DNA of 7,680 bases from an uncultured cyanobacterium (GCA_937121005.1 CAKZKB010000683.1:1-7680), one strand, 5' to 3'. Counted from the first letter of the stretch, positions 1 to 6,681 are shown. Notes: generated by a model from the sequence alone, not told the origin. Numbers and translations: made by a program.

Positions 1-77
1 TCATTGCTCATTGTTCATTGCTCATTGTTCATTGCTCATTGTTCATTGCTCATTGTTCATTGCTCATTGCTCATTGA
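1..77. repeat. Heptanucleotide tandem array TCATTGY x 11
   Basis: Eleven contiguous heptamers fill positions 1-77. Nine units alternate TCATTGC and TCATTGT, followed by TCATTGC and TCATTGA. The array continues past the left window edge, so its full size is unknown. It resembles the short tandemly repeated repetitive (STRR) heptamers known from cyanobacteria. The last two units (64-77) lie inside the decarboxylase gene and supply its stop codon and final residues. Confidence 0.93.
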
Positions 78-999
78 CTAAACGCTGGCGAAAATCCTCG
101 ATCGTCCGCTTCAATCCATCATCTAACGCGATCGTCGGTTCCCAGTTTAAATGTTTTTTGGCCAGGGTAATATCCGGTTTGCGCCGTTGCGGATCGTCTT
201 GCGGTAGGGGTTCGTACTTCAATTCGGCTTCTGGGTTGACCATTTGTTGGATTTTTTGCGCCAATTCTAGGATCGTGTATTCGCCAGGGTTGCCGAGGTT
301 CACCGGGCCGATATACTCGCCTTCCATCAAGCGCATGATGCCTTCAACCAGGTCGGAAACGTAGCAAAAGCTGCGGGTTTGGGAACCATCGCCGTAAACG
401 GTGAGGGGGATTTTCTTCAAGGCTTGGACGACGAAATTGCTGACCACGCGACCGTCATTTTCTAGCATTCGCGGCCCGTAAGTGTTGAAAATCCGCACGA
501 CGCGAATATCGACTTTGTTTTGACGGTGATAGTCGAAAGCCAGGGTTTCGGCAACCCGTTTGCCTTCATCGTAGCACGATCGAATGCCGATGGTGTTGAC
601 ATTTCCCCGATAGGTTTCTGGCTGCGGGTGCACTTCCGGATCGCCGTAGACTTCGGAGGTGGAGGCAAGCAAAATCCGAGCCTTAACTCGCTTAGCCAAA
701 CCTAACATATTTAACGTCCCGATGACGTTGGTTTTAATGGTTTTGACTGGGTTGTATTGATAGTGAACCGGAGAGGCGGGACAGGCGAGGTGATAAATGC
801 GATCGACTTCGAGGCGAATGGGTTCGGTCACGTCGTGACGAATCAACTCGAAGTAGGGGTTGTCTAACCATTTGAGGATATTGCGCTTGTCCCCGGTAAA
901 AAAGTTGTCCAAGCACAAGACTTCGTGGCCTTGTTCCATCAAGCGATCGATGAGGTGCGAGCCGATAAATCCCGCACCTCCCGTAACCAAAATTCTCAT
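64..999 (-). CDS. uxs: UDP-glucuronic acid decarboxylase (UDP-xylose synthase), extended SDR family
   Basis: This 311-residue cytosolic NAD-dependent enzyme is expected to convert UDP-glucuronate to UDP-xylose and CO2, supplying pentose for surface polysaccharide or glycans. Visible features: the Rossmann glycine motif GGAGFIG at residues 7-13, acidic D31 after the second strand, an active-site STS at 113-115, and the catalytic pair Y143/K147 in SCYDEGKR, which is characteristic of UXS rather than dTDP-glucose dehydratases. GRVVSNF (183-189) and SFCYVSDLVEG (210-220) are further family signatures. Length matches bacterial UXS. The ATG at 999-997 begins directly at the Rossmann strand and has a good Shine-Dalgarno site, so the start is firm. 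The last residues, VNEQ, and the TGA stop come from the heptamer array. It lies 272 bp downstream of the YciI gene on the same strand; no partner UDP-glucose dehydrogenase gene is in view. A related SDR specificity is possible but less likely. Confidence 0.92.
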   Translation of the reverse strand: MRILVTGGAGFIGSHLIDRLMEQGHEVLCLDNFFTGDKRNILKWLDNPYFELIRHDVTEPIRLEVDRIYHLACPASPVHYQYNPVKTIKTNVIGTLNMLGLAKRVKARILLASTSEVYGDPEVHPQPETYRGNVNTIGIRSCYDEGKRVAETLAFDYHRQNKVDIRVVRIFNTYGPRMLENDGRVVSNFVVQALKKIPLTVYGDGSQTRSFCYVSDLVEGIMRLMEGEYIGPVNLGNPGEYTILELAQKIQQMVNPEAELKYEPLPQDDPQRRKPDITLAKKHLNWEPTIALDDGLKRTIEDFRQRLVNEQ

Positions 1000-1007
1000 A
1001 GCGCGTG

Positions 1008-1014
1008 CCTTCTC
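1008..1014 (-). promoter_or_regulatory. Ribosome binding site of the decarboxylase gene
   Basis: Read on the minus strand, GAGAAGG lies 8 nt before the ATG at 999-997. This is a good purine-rich Shine-Dalgarno match at normal spacing and supports the chosen start. Confidence 0.6.
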
Positions 1015-1076
1015 ACAGCGAGCGAGCCGATCCTACGTTAACCCGCGATCGGCCAACTGTCTACTCCCCCGTTCAA

Positions 1077-1104
1077 TTTTGGATTTTAGATTTTAGATTT
1101 TGGA
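1077..1104. repeat. Heptanucleotide tandem array TTTTRGA x 4
   Basis: Four contiguous heptamers, TTTTGGA, TTTTAGA, TTTTAGA and TTTTGGA, followed by a degenerate fifth (TTTGGGT, 1105-1111). It sits in the 272-bp gap between the decarboxylase start and the YciI stop, about 80 bp upstream of the decarboxylase ATG. It is the same kind of STRR array as at 1-77 but with a different unit sequence. I see nothing else firm in this gap. Confidence 0.85.
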
Positions 1105-1271
1105 TTTGGGTCTTGGCCTCTTGGACGATGAGGAAATGTCCGTTCTCAGATCGAGTCCGCACCCCAACAGCAAGTTATCCTGATGGCGCAAACTCACTCG
1201 GTGACAGCAATTCGCGGTTTCGGGTTTCCTGTGTGCGATCCCTGGATTCGATCTCGGTCGGTCGATCGCCG

Positions 1272-1541
1272 CTAGAAGGCCTGGATCCATTCTTTGACCT
1301 CGTACTCCGTCCAGATGCCGTTTTTCCAGTAGGGATCGGCTTCGACGAGTTGGCGGACAGTAGCTTCGTCGGCGGCTTCGTAGATGGCGAAAACTTTGCT
1401 CGTGTCGGTGGTGGGGCCGATCGTCACCAGTACGCCAGACTCTTTTTGCGATTTTAACCCGTCTAGGTGCGCTTGGCGGTAGGGTTGGCGGACTTCTAGG
1501 GCGTTGTCGCAGTAGCTGCCCCACATGATATATTTGGCCAT
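1272..1541 (-). CDS. YciI-family small protein
   Basis: An 89-residue protein of the YciI family (ferredoxin-like dimeric alpha-beta barrel). The family is widespread; a conserved His has been proposed as catalytic, but most members have no proven reaction. Visible landmarks: R22 and H25-L26 (the R..HL motif after helix 1), G42-P43, and ADPY at 68-71 followed by a strand ending in EVKEWIQAF. This order matches E. coli YciI, and the length is typical. The ATG at 1541-1539 starts directly at the first strand (KYIMW). No clear Shine-Dalgarno precedes it; instead a heptamer repeat begins 4 nt upstream. The gene is divergent from gyrB and shares the 290-bp intergenic region with it. It is probably cytosolic, and its substrate is unknown. 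Confidence 0.85.
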   Translation of the reverse strand: MAKYIMWGSYCDNALEVRQPYRQAHLDGLKSQKESGVLVTIGPTTDTSKVFAIYEAADEATVRQLVEADPYWKNGIWTEYEVKEWIQAF

Positions 1542-1544
1542 GCT

Positions 1545-1563
1545 TGGGTAATGGGTAATGGGT
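1545..1563. repeat. Short heptamer repeat TGGGTAA x 2 plus partial
   Basis: TGGGTAA occurs at 1545-1551 and 1552-1558, followed by a partial unit TGGGT (1559-1563). It lies immediately upstream of the YciI start codon, in the place where a ribosome binding site would be. It is a minimal STRR-type array. Confidence 0.6.
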
Positions 1564-1759
1564 CGTTGGGTGGCTTCAGGGAGTTAACTGGCAATTTACC
1601 ACTGATGACGATCGTATCCGTATCGAGGGGCTTTATCCTGCAATTGAACTTTGACCCCCCAACAGATTCTCAAGCCCGCGACGAGAAGGCGATCGCGCAG
1701 GTCAACCCCCTGAGCAAAATTTTAAGTACGCTAGCCTGTCGCCGCTTGCAGCCATAGTG

Positions 1760-1768
1760 TGCTAGAAT
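1760..1768 (+). promoter_or_regulatory. Candidate extended -10 promoter of gyrB
   Basis: TGCTAGAAT fits the extended -10 pattern TGnTATAAT with one mismatch in the hexamer, and lies 63 bp upstream of the gyrB ATG. No convincing -35 hexamer is found 16-18 bp upstream; TTGCAG (1746-1751) is too close at 11 bp. An extended -10 can compensate for a weak -35, but this assignment is tentative. Confidence 0.3.
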
Positions 1769-1800
1769 TTTGGAGTGTTTTTTCATTAAGGCGCGATCGT

Positions 1801-1823
1801 CGGGGCTATCCCCGCATTTGGAG
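1801..1823 (+). promoter_or_regulatory. gyrB 5' leader hairpin and Shine-Dalgarno
   Basis: CGGGG (1801-1805), loop CTAT and CCCCG (1810-1814) form a 5-bp all-GC hairpin. Six nt later comes GGAG (1820-1823), 8 nt before the ATG at 1832. The GGAG supports the gyrB start. The hairpin is close enough to the ribosome site to affect initiation, but a regulatory role is inference only. Confidence 0.5.
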
Positions 1824-1831
1824 ATTTCGAT

Positions 1832-4800
1832 ATGACTAGCAGTTACGGTGCCGACCAGATCCAAGTTCTCGAAGGACTCGAGGCGGTTCGCAAGCGTCCC
1901 GGAATGTACATCGGCTCGACGGGGCCGCGGGGACTCCACCATCTCGTCTACGAAGTGGTGGACAACTCCATCGACGAGGCTTTGGCCGGTTACTGTACCC
2001 ACATCGAAGTCGATCTCAACGCCGATGGTTCGGTTGCGGTCACAGATGACGGTCGCGGGATCCCCACCGATGTCCATTCTAAAACAGGGAAGTCCGCTTT
2101 GGAAACCGTGATGACGGTTCTCCACGCCGGAGGGAAATTCGGCGGTGGCGGTTACAAGGTTTCCGGTGGGTTGCACGGGGTTGGTGTTTCGGTGGTTAAC
2201 GCCCTTTCTGAATGGGTGAACGTGACAGTTTGGCGAGAAGGAAAGGTTCACCAACAGCGTTACGAACGGGGAATTCCAGCCGGAGATCTGAGCTCGAAAT
2301 CGATGAAAGAGAAGCGGACTGGAACTTCAGTGCAGTTTCTCCCCGACACGCAGATTTTTACGGTGGGAACCGAGTTCGATTATAACACGATCGCCGGTCG
2401 GATTCGCGAACTGGCTTATTTGAATGCCGGGGTCAAAATCACCCTCACCGACAATCGCCTAGAACTGTTAGGACGCGACGAACCCCGCGTCGATTCCTAC
2501 TGCTACGAAGGGGGGATTCGCGAGTATGTCGCCTACATGAATCGCGACAAAGAAGCCCTGCACGAAGAGATTATTTACATTTCTGGCGAACGCAACAACG
2601 TCCAAGTAGAAGCCGCATTGCAATGGTGCGTCGATGCCTACAGCGACAACTTGCTGGGGTTTGCCAACAACATTCGCACCATCGATGGCGGGACGCATTT
2701 AGAAGGGTTAAAAACAGTGTTGACCCGGACGATGAACAGCGTGGCTCGCAAGCGCAATAAGATTAAAGAAAACGAGTCTAATCTCGGGGGTGAAAACATC
2801 CGCGAGGGGTTGACTGGGGTCATTTCTGTAAAAGTTCCCGATCCAGAGTTTGAAGGGCAAACCAAAACCAAACTCGGCAATACCGAAGTTCGCGGCATTG
2901 TGGACTCCTTAGTGGGGGAAGTGCTGACGGAATATCTCGATTTTCATCCTAGCGTTGCCGACTCGATTATCGAGAAAGCCGTGCAAGCCTTTAAAGCAGC
3001 CGAAGCCGCACGACAAGCGCGGGAACTGGTGCGCCGCAAATCGGTGTTAGAGTCGTCTACTTTGCCCGGTAAACTGGCTGATTGCAGTACCAAAGATCCG
3101 TCGGAGTCGGAGATTTTTATCGTTGAGGGGGATAGTGCGGGCGGTAGTGCCAAACAAGGGCGCGATCGTCGCTTCCAAGCCATTCTACCTTTGCGCGGTA
3201 AAATTCTCAACATTGAGAAGACGGACGACACCAAAATCTACAAAAATAACGAAATCCAAGCGCTGATTACGGCCCTGGGTTTGGGGGTCAAAGGAGAAGA
3301 ATTCGATTCCCAAAATCTGCGCTATCACCGCATCGTGATCATGAGCGTGGCAGGTGACGAACCGACCCTGGTACAAGACGATCGCGGACGCACGGAATTT
3401 GTCGAAATCGGTCGCTTTATTGACGATTGCATTGAAGGACGGCGGACGACAGAACGCTATCGGGTGATTTCCTTCGATCCGGTGACGAATGCGACTCGCT
3501 TCCGTCCCTTAAAAGCTGTCATTCGCCACCCGCACCAAGAGGCGATGTATCGCATCTCAACGCGCTACAATCGCTCGGTGAAAGTTACGTCTTCGCACAG
3601 CGTCTTCGTTTACGAAAATGGCGAGGTGCGCCTCAAGAAAGGCAACGAAATTAAGCCGGGAGATCTGCTGGTTGCCAGTCGCCGCTTGCCGCGTCCGCCT
3701 GAGATGACGACGCGCGTCGATCTGCTGAAAACGTTTTACGAAGCGGGTTTGACTCAATCTTTGTATTTACAAGGTGAAGACGTGCGCCAGGTTTGCGCTC
3801 AACGAGTGCTGGCAAAAGTCGATCGCCCGTCCGAATGGCGCGATCCGCGCGTTTCCTTAGACGAAAACTCGTGGCAAGCGTTGGTGTTTCAGCGCCAAAC
3901 TGCCGGAGTTACGCAGAAGCAAATCGCCGCCGCTTGTGGAGTCAAACAACCCATTACCGTCAGCCATTGGGAACGGGGGGTTAACCATCCGACGCTGCCC
4001 CATTTTCTCGGTTATTTAGAGGCGATCGGCGGCAACGATCGCGTGGTTTACGAAATGCTGCCCTCGAAGATCGATCGTCTTGTTGCATTAGATGACAGCA
4101 GCAAAAATTCGCGTTGGCGTGAAGTTAGCAATTACAAAGCGTTCGACTACTTTACCCCCAGCGAGTTGGCAGAAATGGGCAACGTTCAAATTGTCCCCAA
4201 AGCGCATACGAATAAAGCCTGCGATCGCTATCTCCCCGTAACGCAGGAATTGATGTGGTTCTTAGGTTGGTACGTCGCCGAAGGCACTCTCAGCCAACAT
4301 CAAGTCAGCCTAAATTTGGGCAAGAAAGACGAACGGTTTATCCCGGAATTGATGGCCGCGATCGCGGCAACCTTTGGGGAAACGCCGCGCCGTTACGACG
4401 ATCCCGACAGCGACGGCATTAAGCTATACTTCCACAGCGTCGCTTGTGCGCGGTTGTTGCAAGCCTGGGGACTGGCAAAACGCGATCGTGAAAAGCTGCT
4501 ACCCAACCTGGTTTTTAGCGTCACTGAAGACTTGCAACTGGCATTTTTGGAAGGCTATTTCTTAGGCGATGGAACCACCGCCGGCCAAAACATTTCCTTC
4601 GTCACCAACTCGGCACAATTAAAAGACGGACTGCTGTATTTGTTGGGACAGTTGGGACTCGTTGCTAGTACCGGACACCACGCACCCGCAACGCCAACGG
4701 ATGCGGAAATTGTCACTCGCCACGACTATTACAGCGTCGCAATTTGTGGCAAAGAACAACTCGAACAGTGCCGATCGCTTTGGCATCGTCACGCCAACGC

Positions 4801-5422
4801 CAGCAAAGTTGAATCGCACCTTGCCAACCCCACGCGCAAGGCCCAAAGTTACGTGACCATCAGCGATGACTTAATGGGTCTAGAAGTGCTGTCGAATGAA
4901 GAAATCGAACTCGTCGGCGATTACGTTTACGATTTCTCCGTTGAAGGCGATGAAAACTTCGTGTGCGGAACGGGGGGTTTGTGTTGCCATAACACTGACG
5001 CTGACGTGGATGGGGCGCACATTCGCACGCTGTTACTCACCTTTTTCTATCGCTACCAACGATCGCTAGTTGACCAGGGATTCATTTATATCGCTTGCCC
5101 GCCGTTGTATAAAGTAGAACGGGGTCGCAACCATTACTACTGTTACAGCGATCGCGAACTGACCAATTTAGTCACGAACGAATTCCCTGACAATGCCAAC
5201 TACAGCATCCAACGGTTTAAGGGGTTGGGTGAAATGATGCCAACGCAATTGTGGGATACGACGATGAACCCAGAAACGCGAATGCTCAAACGAGTGGAAA
5301 TTGAAGATGCAGCCGAAGCCGATCGCATTTTCACGGTGTTGATGGGCGATCGCGTTGCCCCGCGTCGGGAGTTTATCGAAACCTACGGCCCCCGTTTGAA
5401 CCTGACGGATCTCGATATTTAG
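1832..5422 (+). CDS. gyrB: DNA gyrase subunit B, intein-containing precursor
   Basis: A 1196-residue precursor: a 646-residue GyrB (the usual cyanobacterial size) plus a 550-residue intein. GyrB is the ATPase subunit of the A2B2 gyrase that introduces negative supercoils. The GHKL ATPase domain shows VRKRPGMYIG (19-28), E41 and N45 in EVVDNSIDE, DDGRGIP (72-78) and GGLHGVGVSVVNALS (112-126). The transducer domain follows. The Toprim domain has EGDSAGGSAKQGRDR beginning at E432, then is split after RYHRIVIM (M504). TDADVDGAHIR resumes at T1055, giving metal ligands D1056 and D1058. The C-terminal part contains KGLGEMMP (1130-1137). The ATG at 1832 matches the E. coli N-terminus and has GGAG 8 nt upstream. 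Active gyrase therefore depends on protein splicing. The gene is divergent from the YciI gene and followed by a candidate terminator. Confidence 0.97.
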   Translation: MTSSYGADQIQVLEGLEAVRKRPGMYIGSTGPRGLHHLVYEVVDNSIDEALAGYCTHIEVDLNADGSVAVTDDGRGIPTDVHSKTGKSALETVMTVLHAGGKFGGGGYKVSGGLHGVGVSVVNALSEWVNVTVWREGKVHQQRYERGIPAGDLSSKSMKEKRTGTSVQFLPDTQIFTVGTEFDYNTIAGRIRELAYLNAGVKITLTDNRLELLGRDEPRVDSYCYEGGIREYVAYMNRDKEALHEEIIYISGERNNVQVEAALQWCVDAYSDNLLGFANNIRTIDGGTHLEGLKTVLTRTMNSVARKRNKIKENESNLGGENIREGLTGVISVKVPDPEFEGQTKTKLGNTEVRGIVDSLVGEVLTEYLDFHPSVADSIIEKAVQAFKAAEAARQARELVRRKSVLESSTLPGKLADCSTKDPSESEIFIVEGDSAGGSAKQGRDRRFQAILPLRGKILNIEKTDDTKIYKNNEIQALITALGLGVKGEEFDSQNLRYHRIVIMSVAGDEPTLVQDDRGRTEFVEIGRFIDDCIEGRRTTERYRVISFDPVTNATRFRPLKAVIRHPHQEAMYRISTRYNRSVKVTSSHSVFVYENGEVRLKKGNEIKPGDLLVASRRLPRPPEMTTRVDLLKTFYEAGLTQSLYLQGEDVRQVCAQRVLAKVDRPSEWRDPRVSLDENSWQALVFQRQTAGVTQKQIAAACGVKQPITVSHWERGVNHPTLPHFLGYLEAIGGNDRVVYEMLPSKIDRLVALDDSSKNSRWREVSNYKAFDYFTPSELAEMGNVQIVPKAHTNKACDRYLPVTQELMWFLGWYVAEGTLSQHQVSLNLGKKDERFIPELMAAIAATFGETPRRYDDPDSDGIKLYFHSVACARLLQAWGLAKRDREKLLPNLVFSVTEDLQLAFLEGYFLGDGTTAGQNISFVTNSAQLKDGLLYLLGQLGLVASTGHHAPATPTDAEIVTRHDYYSVAICGKEQLEQCRSLWHRHANASKVESHLANPTRKAQSYVTISDDLMGLEVLSNEEIELVGDYVYDFSVEGDENFVCGTGGLCCHNTDADVDGAHIRTLLLTFFYRYQRSLVDQGFIYIACPPLYKVERGRNHYYCYSDRELTNLVTNEFPDNANYSIQRFKGLGEMMPTQLWDTTMNPETRMLKRVEIEDAAEADRIFTVLMGDRVAPRREFIETYGPRLNLTDLDI
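3866..4030 (+). other. XRE-like helix-turn-helix segment inside the intein
   Basis: Intein residues about 175-229. The stretch VTQKQIAAACGVKQ (189-202) followed by VSHWERG (206-212), then HPTLPHFLGYLEAIGG, follows the HTH_3/XRE consensus TQ..LA...GVSQ..VSRWERG...P....L..LA..LG closely. It lies between the N-terminal splicing block and the endonuclease. An added DNA-binding module contributing to target recognition is the simplest reading; repression of its own expression is an alternative. Both are inference from sequence pattern only. Confidence 0.75.
4244..4663 (+). other. LAGLIDADG homing endonuclease domain of the intein
   Basis: Intein residues about 301-440. Two dodecapeptide-type motifs are visible: FLGWYVAEG (306-314) ending in acidic E313, and FLEGYFLGDG (401-410) with acidic D409. 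They are about 95 residues apart, as in monomeric two-motif enzymes such as PI-SceI. Both catalytic acidic positions are kept and there is no frameshift, so the endonuclease may still be active. The expected cut site is an intein-free gyrB at the IVIM/TDAD junction. Confidence 0.85.
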
Positions 5423-5432
5423 GGGTTATTTG

Positions 5433-5470
5433 AAGGGGCGATCGTTGTCGTGCAGACGCGATCGCTCTTT
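5433..5470 (+). terminator. Candidate gyrB terminator hairpin built on HIP1
   Basis: Arm 5433-5444 (AAGGGGCGATCG) can pair with 5459-5470 (CGATCGCTCTTT). The core is seven Watson-Crick pairs GCGATCG/CGATCGC, extended outward with two G-T wobbles, with a 14-nt loop. It begins 11 nt after the gyrB stop and ends in a short pyrimidine run CTCTTT. The T tract is weak, so intrinsic termination is plausible rather than certain. Confidence 0.45.
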
Positions 5471-5516
5471 GCTGTTGTATGGGGTTAGCCTTTTGGTAAG
5501 TATTCAGGTGGCACAG

Positions 5517-5582
5517 AGAAACCCGGTTTCTGAAGGGAAAAACTCGAATTTTGTCCGGCTATAAGCGAGAAACCGGGTTTCT
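5517..5582. repeat. Pair of inverted 15-bp palindromes
   Basis: AGAAACCCGGTTTCT (5517-5531) is a palindrome around one central base. AGAAACCGGGTTTCT (5568-5582) is its exact reverse complement. A 36-nt spacer separates them, so each can fold alone or the two can pair into one long stem. The 66-bp unit has the look of a small non-coding mobile repeat. The spacer holds TATAAG (5560-5565), a possible -10-like element. The extended TTG-start frame of the downstream gene would begin inside this element, which argues against that start. Confidence 0.7.
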
Positions 5583-5637
5583 ACACCCGTTTAGCCTAGC
5601 ATACCTGAGATCCTTCGCGATCGCGTACTATCTAAAA

Positions 5638-6495
5638 ATGCCAGACTTCTCTCCTATTTCAATTTCATCTCGCTATCGTCCCCAAGCCGAAGACACGAGT
5701 TTGGAGGCCGATCGACTGGAGTTTTCTCTGTTGCGCGATCGCACTCCCCAGCAACGACACGCGATCGCGGTGCAGTTGATGAAACGGGCTCGCCAACTCT
5801 CCCTAAATAGCCTGCAACAACGGTTTTCTCGTTTGACAAAAGTAGAACTTTCTCGCAAAATTGCCGAAGCCTGGTTGCAAGAACATTGTCCGAGGGATTT
5901 TGTCGCCGGAAATGACGAAACGATGTGGATTCAAGACCCATTCGAGATTGCCTTCGTGCTGCACGATTTGTTCGAGTCGATGCAAGTTGCTTATTTCATT
6001 ACGGGGGGATCGGCGGCAATTTTGTATGGCGAACCTCGGACGACTCGCGATCTAGATATGGCGATCGCGCTGCCATTTTCCCGACTCGATGAGGCGATCG
6101 CGCTGTTGGAGCGATCGGGGTTTTATGTGGCAGGAGTTGAGGAGGTGAAAGCAAGGCGATCGCAGGCGTTACAAGTCATTCATACCGATACCATTGCTAG
6201 AGCGGATTTGATGCTGGCGGGAGAAACAGATTTCGATCGCGTACAATTCAAGCGACGACAAGCAGTTACACTAGAAGCCGGACGGCTTTTATATTATGCT
6301 TCGCCTGAAGATGCGATCTTGAGTAAGTTGCAATGGCGACAGCAAAGCCAGTCGGAAAAACAATGGCGCGATATTTTGGGAATTTTCAAGGTGCAGGGGC
6401 AATTGTTAGATTTTGGCTATCTGCAAAAATGGGCCAGTCGTCTCGATCTTTTAGAGGCGTTGCAGCAGGCGATCGCGCAGGCAGGGTTAGAATAG
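5638..6495 (+). CDS. Nucleotidyltransferase-fold protein (AbiEii/MNT-like), 285 aa
   Basis: The central domain has the polymerase-beta nucleotidyltransferase signature: GGSAAILYG (123-131), then R134-T-T-R-D138-L-D140, with D190 (ARADLM) as the probable third carboxylate. SPEDAILSK (222-230) and a C-terminal helical part containing W243 and D245 (QWRDILG) resemble MNT/AbiEii-type proteins, where they help bind nucleotide. The first 110 or so residues form a charged, probably helical region (RTPQQRHAIAVQLMKRARQ at 35-53) that I do not recognise. The ATG at 5638 is preferred; a TTG at 5551 would add 29 residues encoded by the palindromic repeat. No clear Shine-Dalgarno is seen. AbiEii-type toxins usually sit beside an antitoxin gene, but the neighbours here are gyrB and a non-coding array, so this is an orphan. 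Toxin, tRNA-modifying and housekeeping NTase roles are all open. Confidence 0.75.
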   Translation: MPDFSPISISSRYRPQAEDTSLEADRLEFSLLRDRTPQQRHAIAVQLMKRARQLSLNSLQQRFSRLTKVELSRKIAEAWLQEHCPRDFVAGNDETMWIQDPFEIAFVLHDLFESMQVAYFITGGSAAILYGEPRTTRDLDMAIALPFSRLDEAIALLERSGFYVAGVEEVKARRSQALQVIHTDTIARADLMLAGETDFDRVQFKRRQAVTLEAGRLLYYASPEDAILSKLQWRQQSQSEKQWRDILGIFKVQGQLLDFGYLQKWASRLDLLEALQQAIAQAGLE

Positions 6496-6585
6496 AAATG
6501 AACCGGGAGCGAGACTCGATCGCGCCTTGTGGTAAAATAATAGAGGACGATCTCGTAACCAACAACATCGATCGCCCACCCGTAG

Positions 6586-6651
6586 GGGCTACGCATTCGC
6601 ACCGGAAAACGAACGAACTTGGTATCCACATTGATGGCGAATGCGTCGCCC
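6586..6651. repeat. Array hairpin 1
   Basis: ACGCATTCGC (6591-6600) pairs with GCGAATGCGT (6637-6646). Beyond one T-C mismatch, GGGC (6586-6589) pairs with GCCC (6648-6651). The stem is therefore 10 + 4 bp with a 36-nt loop. Confidence 0.7.
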
Positions 6652-6681
6652 AATCCGACAATGAACAACATCGATACAAAT

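Larger units (their letters stand above)
3344..4993 (+). mobile_element. GyrB intein with LAGLIDADG homing endonuclease (550 aa)
   Basis: A self-splicing protein insert at precursor residues 505-1054, bounded by comparison with the uninterrupted GyrB motif IVIM/TDADVDG. Splicing features (intein numbering): Ser1 in block A SVAGDEPTLV, block B T82-S-S-H85, block F VYDFSVEGDENF with D530, block G penultimate H549 and terminal N550, and extein +1 Thr. This is a class 1 arrangement using Ser1 rather than the commoner Cys1. The position before NF in block F, often His, is Glu537. Between the splicing halves lie an XRE-like HTH segment (about 175-229) and a two-motif LAGLIDADG endonuclease (about 301-440). 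Every key residue I can check is present, so splicing and possibly endonuclease activity are likely. Two HIP1 octamers (4221, 4358) show host-like sequence. Confidence 0.95.

Noticed and set aside
1005..1524. Open frames 1005-1457 (plus) and 1093-1524 (minus).
   Set aside because: Both overlap the YciI gene in other frames, lack recognisable protein features, and the minus-strand one is arginine- and proline-rich out-of-frame sequence.
1746..1768. TTGCAG (1746-1751) as the -35 partner of TAGAAT (1763-1768).
   Set aside because: The 11-bp spacing is too short for a sigma-70-type promoter; only the extended -10 reading was kept, at low confidence.
1670..2254. A 194-codon minus-strand frame over the gyrB 5' end.
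   Set aside because: It overlaps strongly conserved GyrB ATPase coding sequence on the other strand and has no family resemblance; it is a shadow frame.
3344..4993. The insert could have been a group I or II intron or a gene disruption.
   Set aside because: It is in frame over its full length, has intein splicing blocks A, B, F and G at the exact edges, and encodes protein motifs throughout.
5551..5637. TTG start giving a 314-residue nucleotidyltransferase.
   Set aside because: The added 29 codons come from the palindromic repeat element; the ATG at 5638 gives a normal start without this sequence.
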